Shown here: piece after piece, positions 1 through 9,862 of the stretch | Numbering within the stretch: position 1 is the stretch's first letter | How the letters are laid out: every line of letters starts with the position of its first letter | Position numbers and translations under genes: made by a program | The notes under the pieces: model-generated | What the model was told of the DNA's origin: nothing | What the model saw: only the letters and a program-made list of their open reading frames with translations | Databases searched by the model: none | Assembly: GCA_947642445.1 (NCBI GenBank) | Contig: CANRSF010000002.1 | Location: 62,001-126,000 of the forward strand | Direction: 5' to 3' | DNA: 64,000 nucleotides | Source of the DNA: an uncultured Collinsella sp. | GTDB taxonomy: Bacteria > Actinomycetota > Coriobacteriia > Coriobacteriales > Coriobacteriaceae

Positions 1-683
1 GAAACGCCGGCGGGAATATCGATGTCGATCTTTTCGTGCGAAGGCGTGCGGCCCTGACCGTCGCAGGTCTCGCAGGGATGGTCGATAACCGTGCCCTCGC
101 CATGGCAGTCGGGGCAAGGCGAGGAAGACTGAACCTGGCCCAAAAACGATCGCTGAACCGTCGTGACGTAGCCCGTACCGTGGCAGCGACTGCACTGCTT
201 TTCCTGTGCACCCTCGGCCCTACCGGTACCGTTGCAGTCCTCGCAAGGAGCAAGGCGATCATAGCTGATCGTCTTTTTGCAGCCGAGTGCCGCCTCCTCG
301 AGCGTCACCGAAAGCGAGATGGCCATGTCACGTCCGCGACGACGCTCACGACGGCTGCGGGCGCCACCGCCGGCACCGCCGCCAAAAAACGACGAGAACA
401 GGTCGTCCATGCCCATGCCACCAAAGATATCGTTGATGTCGACATAACCAGAGCCACCGGGGCCGTCCGCGGTGCCGTAACGGTCGTAGTTAGCACGCTT
501 CTGCTCATCGGAAAGAACGGAATAGGCCTCGTTGAGCTCCTTGAACTTGGCCTCGGCCTCGGGATCGTCCGAAACATCCGGATGTACGGTACGGGCCTTC
601 TTTAAAAACGCACGCTTAATCGTCCGCGCGTCGGCATCCCTGTCGACGCCAAGCACCTCGTAGTAATCCCTATTTTCCGACAC
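1..683 (-). CDS. dnaJ: Chaperone protein DnaJ, 3' end missing
   Basis: Hsp40 co-chaperone that delivers unfolded clients to DnaK and stimulates its ATPase in the cytoplasm. The first 227 codons are in the window and the rest runs off the left edge. The J-domain spans about residues 4-70 with HPD at 34-36. A Gly/Phe region follows, then all four CxxCxGxG zinc-binding repeats (CEDCNGTG, CSRCHGTG, CPDCHGEG, CETCDGQG). I chose the GTG start at 683 because a GGAAGG Shine-Dalgarno lies 8 nt upstream and translation gives VSENRDYYEVLG, the normal J-domain beginning. It lies 81 bp downstream of a second J-protein gene, probably in the same transcript. Confidence 0.95.
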   Translation of the reverse strand, partial: MSENRDYYEVLGVDRDADARTIKRAFLKKARTVHPDVSDDPEAEAKFKELNEAYSVLSDEQKRANYDRYGTADGPGGSGYVDINDIFGGMGMDDLFSSFFGGGAGGGARSRRERRRGRDMAISLSVTLEEAALGCKKTISYDRLAPCEDCNGTGRAEGAQEKQCSRCHGTGYVTTVQRSFLGQVQSSSPCPDCHGEGTVIDHPCETCDGQGRTPSHEKIDIDIPAGV

Positions 684-764
684 GACCGAATCCTTCCGAC
701 TTTCATTATTGTCACAGTGCGTCCTATACCCAAGCTGGGCCGACCGCAAACAAAGGGTTTGATG

Positions 765-1868
765 TTATTGCATTTGATACGGCGAAAGCATGGCCCGTTG
801 CGAGCAGCTCGCGAACCAAACCGACACGAGCGCGAACATGAAGCCGTTGGCAAAACCGTTGGCAAACTGCATCGCACCGCGCTTCCACCACAGCAGGCTG
901 CGATGAAGCACACCGTCCGAAAGCACCATGAACAGGCCCATGGTAAACGGAATAAAGCACATCACGGCAAAGGCCGAGAACACGCCCGAGATGGCCGACA
1001 GCACCAAAAACGGCGCCACAATGCCCATCAAGTAAAAGCCAGTACGAGCTTTGCCTTCCAAGCGCTCGGCCTCAACATGGGCGCGGCCGACCAGGTCGCC
1101 GCCCGCGGCACCGTTGGTGCCAGCATGACCCATGCCGCCAATGCGGACCTCGTCGCCATCGTGCGTGCCGGCAGGAAACTCAATCGTCTGCTCGGAGGTC
1201 ACACGGGTTCGCCCGCTGCCACCGCAATCGGGGCAGGGGTCGGCCACGACCTTACCGGAACCGCCGCACTCGGGGCAGACCGACTGGAACGTGCCCGCAC
1301 CAAACAGGAAGGACAGGTCAACGTCGATGTGGCCGCGGCCACCGCAGCTCGGGCAGGTATGGGCATGCTCAGACGAAACGGAGCCCGAGCCGCCGCAGTT
1401 GCTACAGGTATCGAAGCGCGTGTAGCGGACGGTCTTGCGGGCACCGCCCTTGGCCTCCTTGGCGTCGAGTTTGATATCGACGACCACGTTGGCGCCGTTC
1501 TCGGGATTGTAGGCAGCCTGGCCGCGACGCTGCTGGCCCCAGGCGCCACCAAAGGGAAAGCCGCCCTCAAAGGGATTGCCATAGCCCGTGCTGCCGGCGT
1601 AGCCGCCACCATAGGGCGAAGCCGTAGGAGCACCGGCAAAGGGATTGCCAGAACGCATGGCGTCGTAGCGCGCACGTTTTTGCTCATCCGAAAGCACGGC
1701 GTAGGCCTCGGAAACCTCTTTAAACTTTTCCTCGGCATCCGGCTCTTTATTGACGTCCGGATGGAGCTTACGGGCCTTTTGCTGGAAGGCCTTTTGAATA
1801 TCACGCGAGGTGGCGTCCTTGGAGACACCCAGAATCTCGTAGTAATCTTTTTCGTTCATCGTCGCCAT
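765..1868 (-). CDS. DnaJ-like protein with C-terminal membrane segments
   Basis: A 367-residue J-protein. Visible parts in order: J-domain about 6-72 with HPD at 36-38; Gly-rich linker 75-125; a beta-domain start; four CxxCxGxG zinc repeats beginning at 155, 172, 198 and 212; the end of the first client-binding subdomain to about 265. In place of the second C-terminal subdomain and dimerisation tail there are about three hydrophobic segments (277-297, 299-318, 336-354). This predicts a membrane-anchored co-chaperone, which is an inference. The ATG at 1868 has AGGAGG 9 nt upstream. It sits between hemW and canonical dnaJ. Membership of the DnaJ family is certain; the client and topology are unknown. 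Confidence 0.88.
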   Translation of the reverse strand: MATMNEKDYYEILGVSKDATSRDIQKAFQQKARKLHPDVNKEPDAEEKFKEVSEAYAVLSDEQKRARYDAMRSGNPFAGAPTASPYGGGYAGSTGYGNPFEGGFPFGGAWGQQRRGQAAYNPENGANVVVDIKLDAKEAKGGARKTVRYTRFDTCSNCGGSGSVSSEHAHTCPSCGGRGHIDVDLSFLFGAGTFQSVCPECGGSGKVVADPCPDCGGSGRTRVTSEQTIEFPAGTHDGDEVRIGGMGHAGTNGAAGGDLVGRAHVEAERLEGKARTGFYLMGIVAPFLVLSAISGVFSAFAVMCFIPFTMGLFMVLSDGVLHRSLLWWKRGAMQFANGFANGFMFALVSVWFASCSQRAMLSPYQMQ

Positions 1869-1926
1869 GCGCGGCAACCTCCTGCTCACAGCAGCGTATA
1901 TATTCCGGTAATTCTACCCGAGCGGC

Positions 1927-3159
1927 CTAAGCTAGATCCCAAAACAGCTCGAACAGAACATTTCCATCGAGCCAGCCCAGATGGGTCGGCGCCAGACGGG
2001 CACAGGTGCGGCCAGCGATGACATCGACAGAGGCGATAGGCCCCGCATGGGTATCACCGTGCTCGGGCACCCAAGTGGCAAGCCCAAGCTCAAGAGCGCG
2101 ATCACAAGCCGCTGCCAGTTCATCGGCAGGGATGACACGAGACGCGCGAACCAACAGGTCGGAATCAACACCGCGCGTCATGCGACAAGCGAGCATCAGG
2201 TCCTCGGCCGCCGCCTCGCGCCGCGACAGATACTCGGCATCAAACATCGTCGCGGCATCGTCGCGTTGTACCAAACGCACGCGGTGAAAGTCACCACGGG
2301 GAGCCACGCCGGGAAACAGTCCAGCCAAGCGGTCGAAATCCTCGTCGTCGAGCATGCCCGCGGCAGAACGACCCAGGCCCAGGTAGCCCCGACCAGTCCA
2401 GTAGGCGATATTATGGGCACATTCATGCCCATCGAGCGCGTAGCTCGCCACCTCATACGGATGGTAGCCGGCCGAACTCAGCCGCTGGCGCGCAACGTCC
2501 ATGCATGCGGCCTGGAAATCCTCATCGGGCTCAAGCGACTCGTCACGGCACACCATGCGATAGAGTGGTGTGCCCTCCTCGAGCGTGAGCGGGTACACCG
2601 ATACATGATGCGGCGCCGCCGCCAGCACGCCATCGAGCGTGCTCCGCCAGCTTGCGGCCGTCTGCCCGGGAAGGCCGCACATCAGGTCGCACGACGCATC
2701 GAGGCCAGCGTCCTTCACCGTCGCGATAGCCGCAAGTGCCCGATTGGCATCGTGAATGCGGCCAATAGCAGCCAGCTCGGTATTGTCGAGGGTTTGCACG
2801 CCCAGAGAGATGCGCGTGACACCCGCCTCGGCAAGCGCTGAGGCGAGCTCAGCGGTCAGGGACTCAGGATTGGCTTCGCAAGTAAATTCAACGGGTTTGC
2901 ACCACATGGAGATACGCCGGGCAAGTTCCACCAAGCGCTCCCCTGCCAGCGATGGCGTGCCGCCGCCAGTATAGACCGTGCGGACCTGCGCAAGCGCCCC
3001 GGCGTCGCCAAAGGAATCGAGGCGCGCATACAACTGCTCAAAATAGGAATCAAGCGCGGCATCCAAATCACACGCAGCAAAGCTGCGCGAGTCAAAGTCG
3101 CAGTACCGGCACTTTTGAGCGCAAAACGGCACGTGCACGTACAGCGCGGTAACGGCCAC
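1927..3159 (-). CDS. hemW: Radical SAM protein HemW (heme chaperone / coproporphyrinogen oxidase-like)
   Basis: A 410-residue radical SAM protein. The N-terminus has the CxxxCxxC iron-sulfur motif (C-AQK-C-RY-C) followed by a TGGGTPS SAM-binding stretch. Further on is an HNxxYW motif (HNIAYW), which marks HemW rather than the true oxygen-independent oxidase HemN. HemW family members bind heme and are thought to hand it to acceptor proteins. The GTG start at 3159 lies 2 nt after the dusB stop, so the two are translationally close. The order lepA-hemW-dnaJ resembles the lepA-hemW-hrcA-dnaJ neighbourhood of Gram-positive bacteria. Function in this organism is inferred from the family. Confidence 0.92.
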   Translation of the reverse strand: MAVTALYVHVPFCAQKCRYCDFDSRSFAACDLDAALDSYFEQLYARLDSFGDAGALAQVRTVYTGGGTPSLAGERLVELARRISMWCKPVEFTCEANPESLTAELASALAEAGVTRISLGVQTLDNTELAAIGRIHDANRALAAIATVKDAGLDASCDLMCGLPGQTAASWRSTLDGVLAAAPHHVSVYPLTLEEGTPLYRMVCRDESLEPDEDFQAACMDVARQRLSSAGYHPYEVASYALDGHECAHNIAYWTGRGYLGLGRSAAGMLDDEDFDRLAGLFPGVAPRGDFHRVRLVQRDDAATMFDAEYLSRREAAAEDLMLACRMTRGVDSDLLVRASRVIPADELAAACDRALELGLATWVPEHGDTHAGPIASVDVIAGRTCARLAPTHLGWLDGNVLFELFWDLA

Positions 3160-3161
3160 CG

Positions 3162-4205
3162 TTAGGCCTCCAGCGGATGAGCAGGCACCGACTCGCCGGC
3201 GGCAAGCGCGGCCTCGCAGGCCACCACGTCGCGCTCGATATCATCGACCCGCGCCATAAACTCCTCGTACGTAGAGCAACGCACCACCTGAGCGCGCCAG
3301 GCGGCGGCATGGGGCATGCCCTTTAAGTACCAGCTTGCGTACGTGCGAGCACGCGACATGAGCGGCAGAAGCTCGTGCGTCAACGTCAGGTGCTCGCGCA
3401 GAGCCTCCAGGCGCTCGACCGAGGAGCGAGAAGGTACCGGCGTGCCATCGAGTGCAAGGGCTCGGGCATCGCCGAACACCCACGGATTGCCGTAGATGCC
3501 GCGCGCGATAAACACCGCGCTGGCACCCGAGCCGTGCAGATGCTCAGCAGCGTCCTCGGCCGAGAACACATCGCCCGAACCAATCACGGGAATCTCGACA
3601 GCGTCGGCAACCTCATCGACGACCGACCAATCGGCCTGGCCCGTGTAGAGCTGCGTGGCGCAACGACCATGCACGGCGACTGCGGCAGCCCCTGCACTCT
3701 CAAGCATCTGGGCAAATGTCGCGGCATTGCGGTCCTCGGCATAAAAGCCCTTGCGAATCTTGACGGTCACGGGCACGTGCGCCGCGCCAACCGTGGCCTC
3801 GACGATCTTCTCCGCCAGGTCGGGCGTGCGCATGAGCGCCGAACCCTCGCCCTTGGTGACAACCTTGCGGGCGGGGCATGCCATATTGATATCGATGAGC
3901 GACAGGCGATCGCCAACGCGCTCCTCGACGGCGACGACGGCGCTCGCAAACTGCTCGGGCTTGGAGCCAAAGAGCTGCACGCAAATCTGCTGCTCCTCGT
4001 CGGCCGGTAGCACCAGGCGCCAGGTCTTGTTGCTGGCATAGGCAAGACCCGCCACGCTCACCATCTCGCTGTAGGCAAGGTTGGCACCGCGGCGGCGACA
4101 CATGATGCGATAGGCGGGGTCGGTCACGCCCGCCATGGGAGCCATAAGGAACGGCTGCTCGGCATAGGCACCCAGCAGCCGCTTGCTGTATTCAGAAAGC
4201 GCCAT
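3162..4205 (-). CDS. dusB: tRNA-dihydrouridine synthase
   Basis: FMN-dependent enzyme that reduces uridines in the tRNA D-loop to dihydrouridine. The 347-residue protein starts with the typical FLMAPMAGVTD flavin-binding segment and has the catalytic cysteine motif NMACPARKVVTKGEG. A conserved VHGR segment and a phosphate-binding IGSGDV loop follow, as expected for the TIM barrel, with a helical C-terminal domain. The ATG at 4205 lies 4 nt after the lepA stop, so it is co-transcribed with lepA and hemW. Dus subfamily assignment (DusB) rests on length and overall pattern and is less certain than the enzyme class. Confidence 0.92.
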   Translation of the reverse strand: MALSEYSKRLLGAYAEQPFLMAPMAGVTDPAYRIMCRRRGANLAYSEMVSVAGLAYASNKTWRLVLPADEEQQICVQLFGSKPEQFASAVVAVEERVGDRLSLIDINMACPARKVVTKGEGSALMRTPDLAEKIVEATVGAAHVPVTVKIRKGFYAEDRNAATFAQMLESAGAAAVAVHGRCATQLYTGQADWSVVDEVADAVEIPVIGSGDVFSAEDAAEHLHGSGASAVFIARGIYGNPWVFGDARALALDGTPVPSRSSVERLEALREHLTLTHELLPLMSRARTYASWYLKGMPHAAAWRAQVVRCSTYEEFMARVDDIERDVVACEAALAAGESVPAHPLEA

Positions 4206-4209
4206 GGAC

Positions 4210-6021
4210 CTACTCGTCCACCTTGAGGATCGCCATAAACGCCTCCTGCGGGACCTCGACCGATCCGATGGCCTTCATACGCTTCTTGCCCTCTTTCTGC
4301 TTCTCGAGCAGCTTGCGCTTACGCGAGATATCGCCGCCGTAGCACTTAGCAAGAACGTCCTTGCGACGCGCCTTGACGGTGGAACGGGCGATGATCTTGT
4401 TGCCGATAGCACCCTGGATGGGCACCTCGAACAGCTGACGCGGGATGATCTCCTTGAGCTTGTCGCACAGGCCACGGGCCAGGCCATATGCCTTGTCCTT
4501 ATGGACGATAAACGAAAGCGCGTCCACCTCGTCGCCCGAAAGCAAAATATCGAGCTTCACGAGCTCGGAGGGACGGTACTCGTTGAACTCGTAGTCGAGC
4601 GAGGCATAGCCCTTGGTGCGGCTCTTGAGCTGATCGAAGAAGTCCAAGATGAGCTCGGCGAGCGGCATATCGAAGCGCATCTCGACCGATTTGCTCGTCA
4701 GGTGGATCATGTCGGTTGTGACGCCGCGGTGCTCGATGGCGAGCTGCATGACGGCACCCGTGTACTCAGGCGGGCAGATGATCTTTGCCTTGAGGTAGGG
4801 TTCCTCGATACGATCGATGCGTGTGGCCTCGGGAAGGTCCTGCGGACTGCGGACATCGATCATTTCGCCGTCGGTCTTGTAGACGTGATAGTCAACCGAG
4901 GGACTCGTGGCAATGAGGTCCAGGTTGAACTCGCGCTCCAGGCGTTCCTTGACGACTTCCATGTGCAGCAGGCCCAGGAAGCCCACGCGGAAGCCAAAGC
5001 CGAGCGCCACCGAGGTCTCGGGCTCCCACACCAACGACGGGTCGTTGACGTGCAGTTTATCGAGCGCGTCACGCAGGTTCTCGTAGTCCTTGTTGTCGAT
5101 CGGGAACAGGCCTGTATAGACCATGGGCTTGGCCTCGCGATAACCGGGAAGCGGCTCGGGGCAGGGGTTCGACGCCCACGTAAGGGTATCGCCCACTCGA
5201 ACGGCCTCGGGGTCCTTCAGACCCGTGACCACGTAGCCGACCTCGCCAACCGTCAGCGCGTCAACCGGGGTCTCGGCAGGACGCTTGACGCCAACGCCGT
5301 CGACCAAAAAGTCACCTTCTGCCTGCATCATACGCAGCGTATCGCCCTTTTTGATGGAACCATCGAAGACGCGCACCGTGGCCACCACGCCACGATACTC
5401 ATCAAAATACGAGTCCAGGATGAGCGCCTTGAGCGGCGCGTTTGCATCGCCCTTGGGCGGTGAGATCAAAAAGACGATGGACTCCAGCAGATCGTGGATG
5501 CCCTCGCCGGTCTTGCCCGATACGCATACGGCATCGTCGGCGGGAATCGCCAGGTCATCCTCGATCTCGGTCTTGACCTCATCGGGGTGTGCCGACGGCA
5601 GGTCGATCTTGTTGATGGCGGGCACGATATCCAGGTTGGCGTTCATGGCGAGCGTCGCGTTGGAGACGGTCTGCGCCTCGACACCCTGGGTGGCATCGAC
5701 GACGAGCACCGCGCCCTCGCAGGCGGCCAGAGAACGCGAGACCTCGTAGGTAAAGTCAACGTGGCCCGGCGTATCGATCAGATTGAACTGATACGTCTCA
5801 CCATCGTCGGCGTCATAGGAAACGCGGACGGCATTGGACTTGATCGTAATACCGCGCTCGCGCTCGATATCCATGGTGTCGAGCAGCTGCGACTCCATGT
5901 CGCGTTCGTCGACGGTATGGGTGAGCTCGAGGATGCGGTCACTGATCGTGGACTTGCCATGGTCGATGTGCGCAACGATCGAGAAGTTGCGGATGTGGGA
6001 AATGTCAATTGAAGTATTCAT
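4210..6021 (-). CDS. lepA: Elongation factor 4 (LepA GTPase)
   Basis: Ribosome-associated translational GTPase that acts on stalled or mistranslocated ribosomes. The 603-residue protein has the G1 motif AHIDHGKST, a DTPGH G3 motif and an NKID G4 motif. The LepA-specific C-terminal region includes [20 protein letters not shown] chose the ATG at 6021, giving [20 protein letters not shown], over an upstream TTG-type extension that would start inside the rpsT terminator. It is separated from rpsT by that terminator, so it may depend on read-through or on an unseen promoter. It is followed closely by dusB and hemW. Confidence 0.96.
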   Translation of the reverse strand: MNTSIDISHIRNFSIVAHIDHGKSTISDRILELTHTVDERDMESQLLDTMDIERERGITIKSNAVRVSYDADDGETYQFNLIDTPGHVDFTYEVSRSLAACEGAVLVVDATQGVEAQTVSNATLAMNANLDIVPAINKIDLPSAHPDEVKTEIEDDLAIPADDAVCVSGKTGEGIHDLLESIVFLISPPKGDANAPLKALILDSYFDEYRGVVATVRVFDGSIKKGDTLRMMQAEGDFLVDGVGVKRPAETPVDALTVGEVGYVVTGLKDPEAVRVGDTLTWASNPCPEPLPGYREAKPMVYTGLFPIDNKDYENLRDALDKLHVNDPSLVWEPETSVALGFGFRVGFLGLLHMEVVKERLEREFNLDLIATSPSVDYHVYKTDGEMIDVRSPQDLPEATRIDRIEEPYLKAKIICPPEYTGAVMQLAIEHRGVTTDMIHLTSKSVEMRFDMPLAELILDFFDQLKSRTKGYASLDYEFNEYRPSELVKLDILLSGDEVDALSFIVHKDKAYGLARGLCDKLKEIIPRQLFEVPIQGAIGNKIIARSTVKARRKDVLAKCYGGDISRKRKLLEKQKEGKKRMKAIGSVEVPQEAFMAILKVDE

Positions 6022-6043
6022 GCGGACTATCTTACCCGAGCGG

Positions 6044-6083
6044 TACAAAAAATGGAGCCTGTTCCATAAAACAGGCTCCATTT
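6044..6083 (-). terminator. Rho-independent terminator of rpsT
   Basis: A perfect 14-bp stem (6050-6063 with 6070-6083) and a 6-nt loop. In the minus direction it is followed by a run of six T. It sits 35 bp after the rpsT stop codon. Confidence 0.9.
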
Positions 6084-6117
6084 ATGCGCGTAATCTGTGT
6101 GGTGTGAAATTTACAAC

Positions 6118-6384
6118 TTAGGCGTTGATGCTGTTCACGAGCTTGGCAAGACCGGACTTGCGGTTGGAAGCCTGGTTCTTGTGGATAACATGCTTGGCGG
6201 CAGCCATGTCGAGACGCTTGGTGACGGTCTTGAGGGCAGCCTGGGCCTTCTCGGCGTCGCCCTCGGCGACGGCGGACTGGACGTGCTTGGTCAGCGTCTT
6301 GAGCTCGGACTTGACAGCCTTGTTACGCATGCGAGCTGCCTCATTGGTGCGGATACGCTTCTTCTGAGACTTGATGTTTGCCAC
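6118..6384 (-). CDS. rpsT: 30S ribosomal protein S20
   Basis: Small, basic, three-helix protein of the 30S subunit that binds 16S rRNA. The 88-residue product begins [17 protein letters not shown] and is very rich in Lys and Ala, as expected. The GTG start at 6384 gives the family's usual length; AAGGA lies about 10 nt upstream. The gene is monocistronic by appearance: its own extended -10 promoter lies about 75 bp upstream and a strong terminator follows. The 5' leader contains a hairpin followed by a T-run (see 6411-6449), which might allow attenuation or autoregulation. Confidence 0.96.
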   Translation of the reverse strand: MANIKSQKKRIRTNEAARMRNKAVKSELKTLTKHVQSAVAEGDAEKAQAALKTVTKRLDMAAAKHVIHKNQASNRKSGLAKLVNSINA

Positions 6385-6410
6385 TTCTGGAGTTCCTTTC
6401 GAGTTCCTTG

Positions 6411-6449
6411 CAAAAAATGTATGACACCTCTGAGACACGGTGAGGTCAT
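6411..6449 (-). promoter_or_regulatory. Terminator-like hairpin in rpsT leader
   Basis: In the minus direction, ATGAC-CTC (6449-6442) can pair with GAG-GT-GTCAT (6430-6421), and TTTTTT follows at 6417-6412, just before the ribosome binding site. The stem is short with a 2-nt bulge. It could be an attenuator or an S20-responsive element; the evidence is structural only. Confidence 0.35.
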
Positions 6450-6459
6450 GCAAGCGCCT

Positions 6460-6468
6460 ACTATAGCA
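6460..6468 (-). promoter_or_regulatory. Extended -10 promoter of rpsT
   Basis: The minus strand reads TGCTATAGT, an extended -10 (TGnTATAGT). There is no good -35 at 16-18 bp; a TTGACA lies 32 bp upstream (6498-6503), too far to pair with it. Confidence 0.5.
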
Positions 6469-6517
6469 CGCTCCCCCTCAAAGGGATAGAACGAATTTGT
6501 CAAATAGGCAGGTATCA

Positions 6518-7480
6518 TCACGATTTTCTCAAGATGTTCGTAATCCAGAGCAAAAGCGCGGTCTCGGAATCTGCCGAACCCTTGAGCGCGAGCTCCACAT
6601 CAACGGCACCCTCGAGCGCTGCGACGAGCTCGGTCATCGAAAAACGACGCGCCCAGGTAAGGTGATTCTTGACCTGCCAGGACTGGAGCTTGAGCGTTGC
6701 GGCCAGCTCGCGACCCTGCCCACGCGCGTCGAGCGCCTTGGCGACGATAAGCTCGCGAATGCGACCGCACAGCAATGTGTAAGTCCACACGTAGCTCTTG
6801 GAGGGCAGGAGCTTAAAGAGCTCGAGCGAACGCCGCATATCGCGAGCCGAGACGGCGTTGAGGAAGTCCCAGGGTTGGACCTCGGCCGTACGTACAATCC
6901 AGCGATCAACATCGGCAAGTTCAATCTGGGGCGACTCGACCATCTGGGCAAGCTTGGCCAAGTCGTTATCGAGCATGCGCGTGTTTTCGCCCGAACGCGA
7001 GACGAGCTCCTCGGCGGCCGCCGTCGAAATCGACTTACCGCGCTGCGTCGCCATCTGCTGAACACGGCGCGGCAGTTCCCAGCGCTTGGTACCCGAGCAA
7101 TCGACGATAGCCTTCTTGTCGATCTTGGCGATTGCCTTATACAGGCGCGTATTCTTGGCAAGTGAGTCAGCGATGATGAGGCAGACCGTTGTTGGGCTGG
7201 GACTCGCCAGATACCCAACGAGCGGCTCCGAGACCGCCTTGGCGAGCTTTGAGCAGCCATCGAGGATTACCAGACGAAACTCGCTGCCCATCGGAAAGGT
7301 GTTAAGCGATCCGATAATGGACTCGATATCGGGGTCCTTGGTCATGTCTCGCTCGTCGAGGTTGAACTCGACCATACCCGATTTTTCCAGACGCGCTTTC
7401 ATACGCGAGACGGCGTGGTCGCGCTTGACTCCGTCGGTACCGACGATCAGATATGCCGGCAGCAAACCGGTTTCGGACAT
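6518..7480 (-). CDS. holA: DNA polymerase III delta subunit
   Basis: Clamp-loader subunit that opens the beta sliding clamp during replication. The 320-residue protein starts PAYLIVGTDGVKRDHAVSRM, the typical HolA N-terminus, and has the expected three-domain length. Conserved stretches include SEPLVGYLASPSPTTVCLII and a C-terminal collar region ending in LALKGSADSETALLLWITNIL. The ATG at 7480 has GGAGG 8 nt upstream, preferred over an upstream in-frame extension without a good site. It lies downstream of comEC on the same strand, a common arrangement (comEC-holA) in Gram-positive bacteria. No terminator is evident before rpsT. Confidence 0.92.
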   Translation of the reverse strand: MSETGLLPAYLIVGTDGVKRDHAVSRMKARLEKSGMVEFNLDERDMTKDPDIESIIGSLNTFPMGSEFRLVILDGCSKLAKAVSEPLVGYLASPSPTTVCLIIADSLAKNTRLYKAIAKIDKKAIVDCSGTKRWELPRRVQQMATQRGKSISTAAAEELVSRSGENTRMLDNDLAKLAQMVESPQIELADVDRWIVRTAEVQPWDFLNAVSARDMRRSLELFKLLPSKSYVWTYTLLCGRIRELIVAKALDARGQGRELAATLKLQSWQVKNHLTWARRFSMTELVAALEGAVDVELALKGSADSETALLLWITNILRKS

Positions 7481-7558
7481 TGCGCTCCCCTCCCGCAGGC
7501 CTTCGTATTCGTTCCGTGCCATTCTAGCCCAGGGGCCCACCACACGCCAACGACGTCG

Positions 7559-9862
7559 TCACGGTCGCTGGCATCGCATCGCAAAGCCATTCGCAGTCGG
7601 TGTGACGGTAATGTCGCCGTGTTCGATGGTACACGCGAACACACCACCCGCTTCCTTAACGGCATCGATGCAGGCATCGGACGGATGGCCGTATCGATTC
7701 CCCTCACCGGCGCTTGCGAGGGAAAGCTCGGGCTTCAGGACGTCCAGCAACTCGCCATCGACTGAAACCTTGGAGCCGTGATGCCCAAGTTTAAGGACAT
7801 CGATATCCCCCACCTCCTGCACGAATTCCCGCTCTTGGTCGAGCTCGGCATCACCGGTGAGAAGTATTCGCAGGCCCTTGCCTTCCTGAACATAAGAGAG
7901 CAGCAGGACAAGCGAGTCCTCATTTCCCTCGCCATCCACGAACTCGAATGGCCACATCACGCGAGCGCAAAATGAGCCGATGTCGACCGTATCCCCACGG
8001 CGCACCTGCCGATACTCCACGCCAGGTCGGTTCAATACCTCGGCAGGAGCATCCTCCAGCGCATCCGCCGCCACGGCAATCGTTCCGACCGAAAACTGTT
8101 CGAGCACGGCAGGCAAACCACCCCAGTGGTCCTCATCCCAATGCGTCACAAAGACGGCATCGATATGGTGCACGTTATTGCGAACCAACGCCGCAACCAC
8201 ACGCTCGTCGAGCCCGCAGTCGACGAGAGCTACTGCGCCGCCTTGGCGGATAAGAATCGCATCGGCCTGGCCCACATCGAGCACCGTCACCGAAGGCGGA
8301 GCGAATCGATCCCAATAGACGTACGGAATCGCAGCCAAGAGCATCAGGCATGCAAGCCCCACCGCCATAGGACGTGCACGGGGACGCGGCCACCAGACCA
8401 GCAGAACCGCCAGAAAACACGGCACTAGGTAAATCCACATGCTATCGGGCGGCACGCTCACGTATGCACCCGGCACGGCGGCAAACAGCTGCTCGAAGAA
8501 CAGCGCGCAACGGGCGGCAATCATGGGCACAACGAGCGCCCAAGTCCGCAACGGTCCCACGAGCGAAAAGGGAGCCAGCGCGATCGACACAGCGAGCAGA
8601 ACGCTCACCACCGGACCGATGACCGCATTTGCCAACGGAGCAATGAGCGAGAATGTACCGAAGGCAGGAATGGTAATGGGAAGTGTCGCCAGTTGCGAGC
8701 ACAGCGTGACGGAAAGCACGCTGGCAACGCCCGATGGCACACCTAGCTCACCCAACGCGTAGGTCGCATAGGGACAAAAACACAGAATGGCTAAGACGCT
8801 GGCGCATGAAAGCTGAAAGCCCATCTCGAACAGCACCGTCGGCCGCAGTAGCACAAAGATGGACATGGTTACGAAGAGTGCCGAAAGGCCGTGCCGACGA
8901 CGCCCCGCGCCGTTTACGACAAGCGTCACGAACACCATGCAGCACGCGCGCACGGCCGAGGGAGACGCGCCCGTAAAGGCAGCGTAGCCCACAAGCGTTA
9001 TCGCCAATATCGCCCGCTGAAGACCACGTGAGCACCGAGTCTTTTGCAATACACCCTCGATTACAAACCCCACGATAGCCAAATGGCTGCCCGAGACTGC
9101 GATAAGATGCGCCGTTCCCGTCACCGAAAACCAGTCGCCCGCCGGCTGGGCGCGCAGCTCGGCCGAACGACCGCAGACGACACCGGCTATGAGCGCACGC
9201 GCCGGGTCGGTCGCAGGCGCGATGGACGCAAGCAGCCCATTTCGCAGCCGAAGCAGCGGCCTCGGAGAACCCTCATCGACCGACACAATCCGAACGGCTT
9301 TGACCTTACGCACCTCGCCTCGGAGCACACGCGATCGTCCATACGCATCGTTCTCAAAACGTGAAACGCGACCGATAACACGCACGTGCGCCCCGACCTT
9401 GAGCTCACGATCACACGATAGGCGAACCGTTGCCAAGTTCTTACCGTCCGAGCGTGCCCCGCAGGTATAGGAATACACGTCGTCGTTTATGGATGGATCG
9501 CCCTGCACGACAAACTCGAGGCCGCTTGCCGCTCGACCGTCGAGTGCCTTCGAGGCGCTGAGCACACCCACAGCCCACCACGCCGAGACGACCGCTCCCG
9601 CCACGAGACCGGCGGACGCGGCATACAGCCACCGCTTCAAAGGGGCAAGCCGCGCACAAGAGTGAGCCAGCACAACGAAAACCGCTGCCGCAACGGGAAT
9701 GGCCCATAGCGGCCCGACCGCCGTCGCCCGCTCCCTCAGCAGCGCATCAGCGGCTATGCTGAGCACCAAGGCGCAGCTCACGCACATGCCGGCACACAGG
9801 GCCATCGTCCACGGAATCAGGGGTCGCGGAGGCATCACGTGCTCGCGCTCGGTCGCGCTCAT
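7559..9862 (-). CDS. comEC: DNA uptake channel protein ComEC
   Basis: A 767-residue polytopic membrane protein expected to carry single-stranded transforming DNA across the membrane. The N-terminus has membrane segments, then an OB-like soluble region. The Competence domain core (VSGSHLAIVGF) follows with several more membrane helices. A C-terminal metallo-beta-lactamase-like domain carries THWDEDHWGG (HxDxDH) and GHHGSK. All three expected domains are present and the frame is intact. The ATG at 9862 overlaps the comEA stop codon as ATGA, indicating translational coupling. comEC, comEA, comM and dprA in one window suggest that uptake machinery is present; whether the strain is competent cannot be told. 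Confidence 0.93.
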   Translation of the reverse strand: MSATEREHVMPPRPLIPWTMALCAGMCVSCALVLSIAADALLRERATAVGPLWAIPVAAAVFVVLAHSCARLAPLKRWLYAASAGLVAGAVVSAWWAVGVLSASKALDGRAASGLEFVVQGDPSINDDVYSYTCGARSDGKNLATVRLSCDRELKVGAHVRVIGRVSRFENDAYGRSRVLRGEVRKVKAVRIVSVDEGSPRPLLRLRNGLLASIAPATDPARALIAGVVCGRSAELRAQPAGDWFSVTGTAHLIAVSGSHLAIVGFVIEGVLQKTRCSRGLQRAILAITLVGYAAFTGASPSAVRACCMVFVTLVVNGAGRRRHGLSALFVTMSIFVLLRPTVLFEMGFQLSCASVLAILCFCPYATYALGELGVPSGVASVLSVTLCSQLATLPITIPAFGTFSLIAPLANAVIGPVVSVLLAVSIALAPFSLVGPLRTWALVVPMIAARCALFFEQLFAAVPGAYVSVPPDSMWIYLVPCFLAVLLVWWPRPRARPMAVGLACLMLLAAIPYVYWDRFAPPSVTVLDVGQADAILIRQGGAVALVDCGLDERVVAALVRNNVHHIDAVFVTHWDEDHWGGLPAVLEQFSVGTIAVAADALEDAPAEVLNRPGVEYRQVRRGDTVDIGSFCARVMWPFEFVDGEGNEDSLVLLLSYVQEGKGLRILLTGDAELDQEREFVQEVGDIDVLKLGHHGSKVSVDGELLDVLKPELSLASAGEGNRYGHPSDACIDAVKEAGGVFACTIEHGDITVTPTANGFAMRCQRP

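Noticed and set aside
6466-6503. TTGACA at 6498-6503 as the -35 of rpsT
   Set aside because: It is 32 bp from the -10, too far for sigma-70 promoters.
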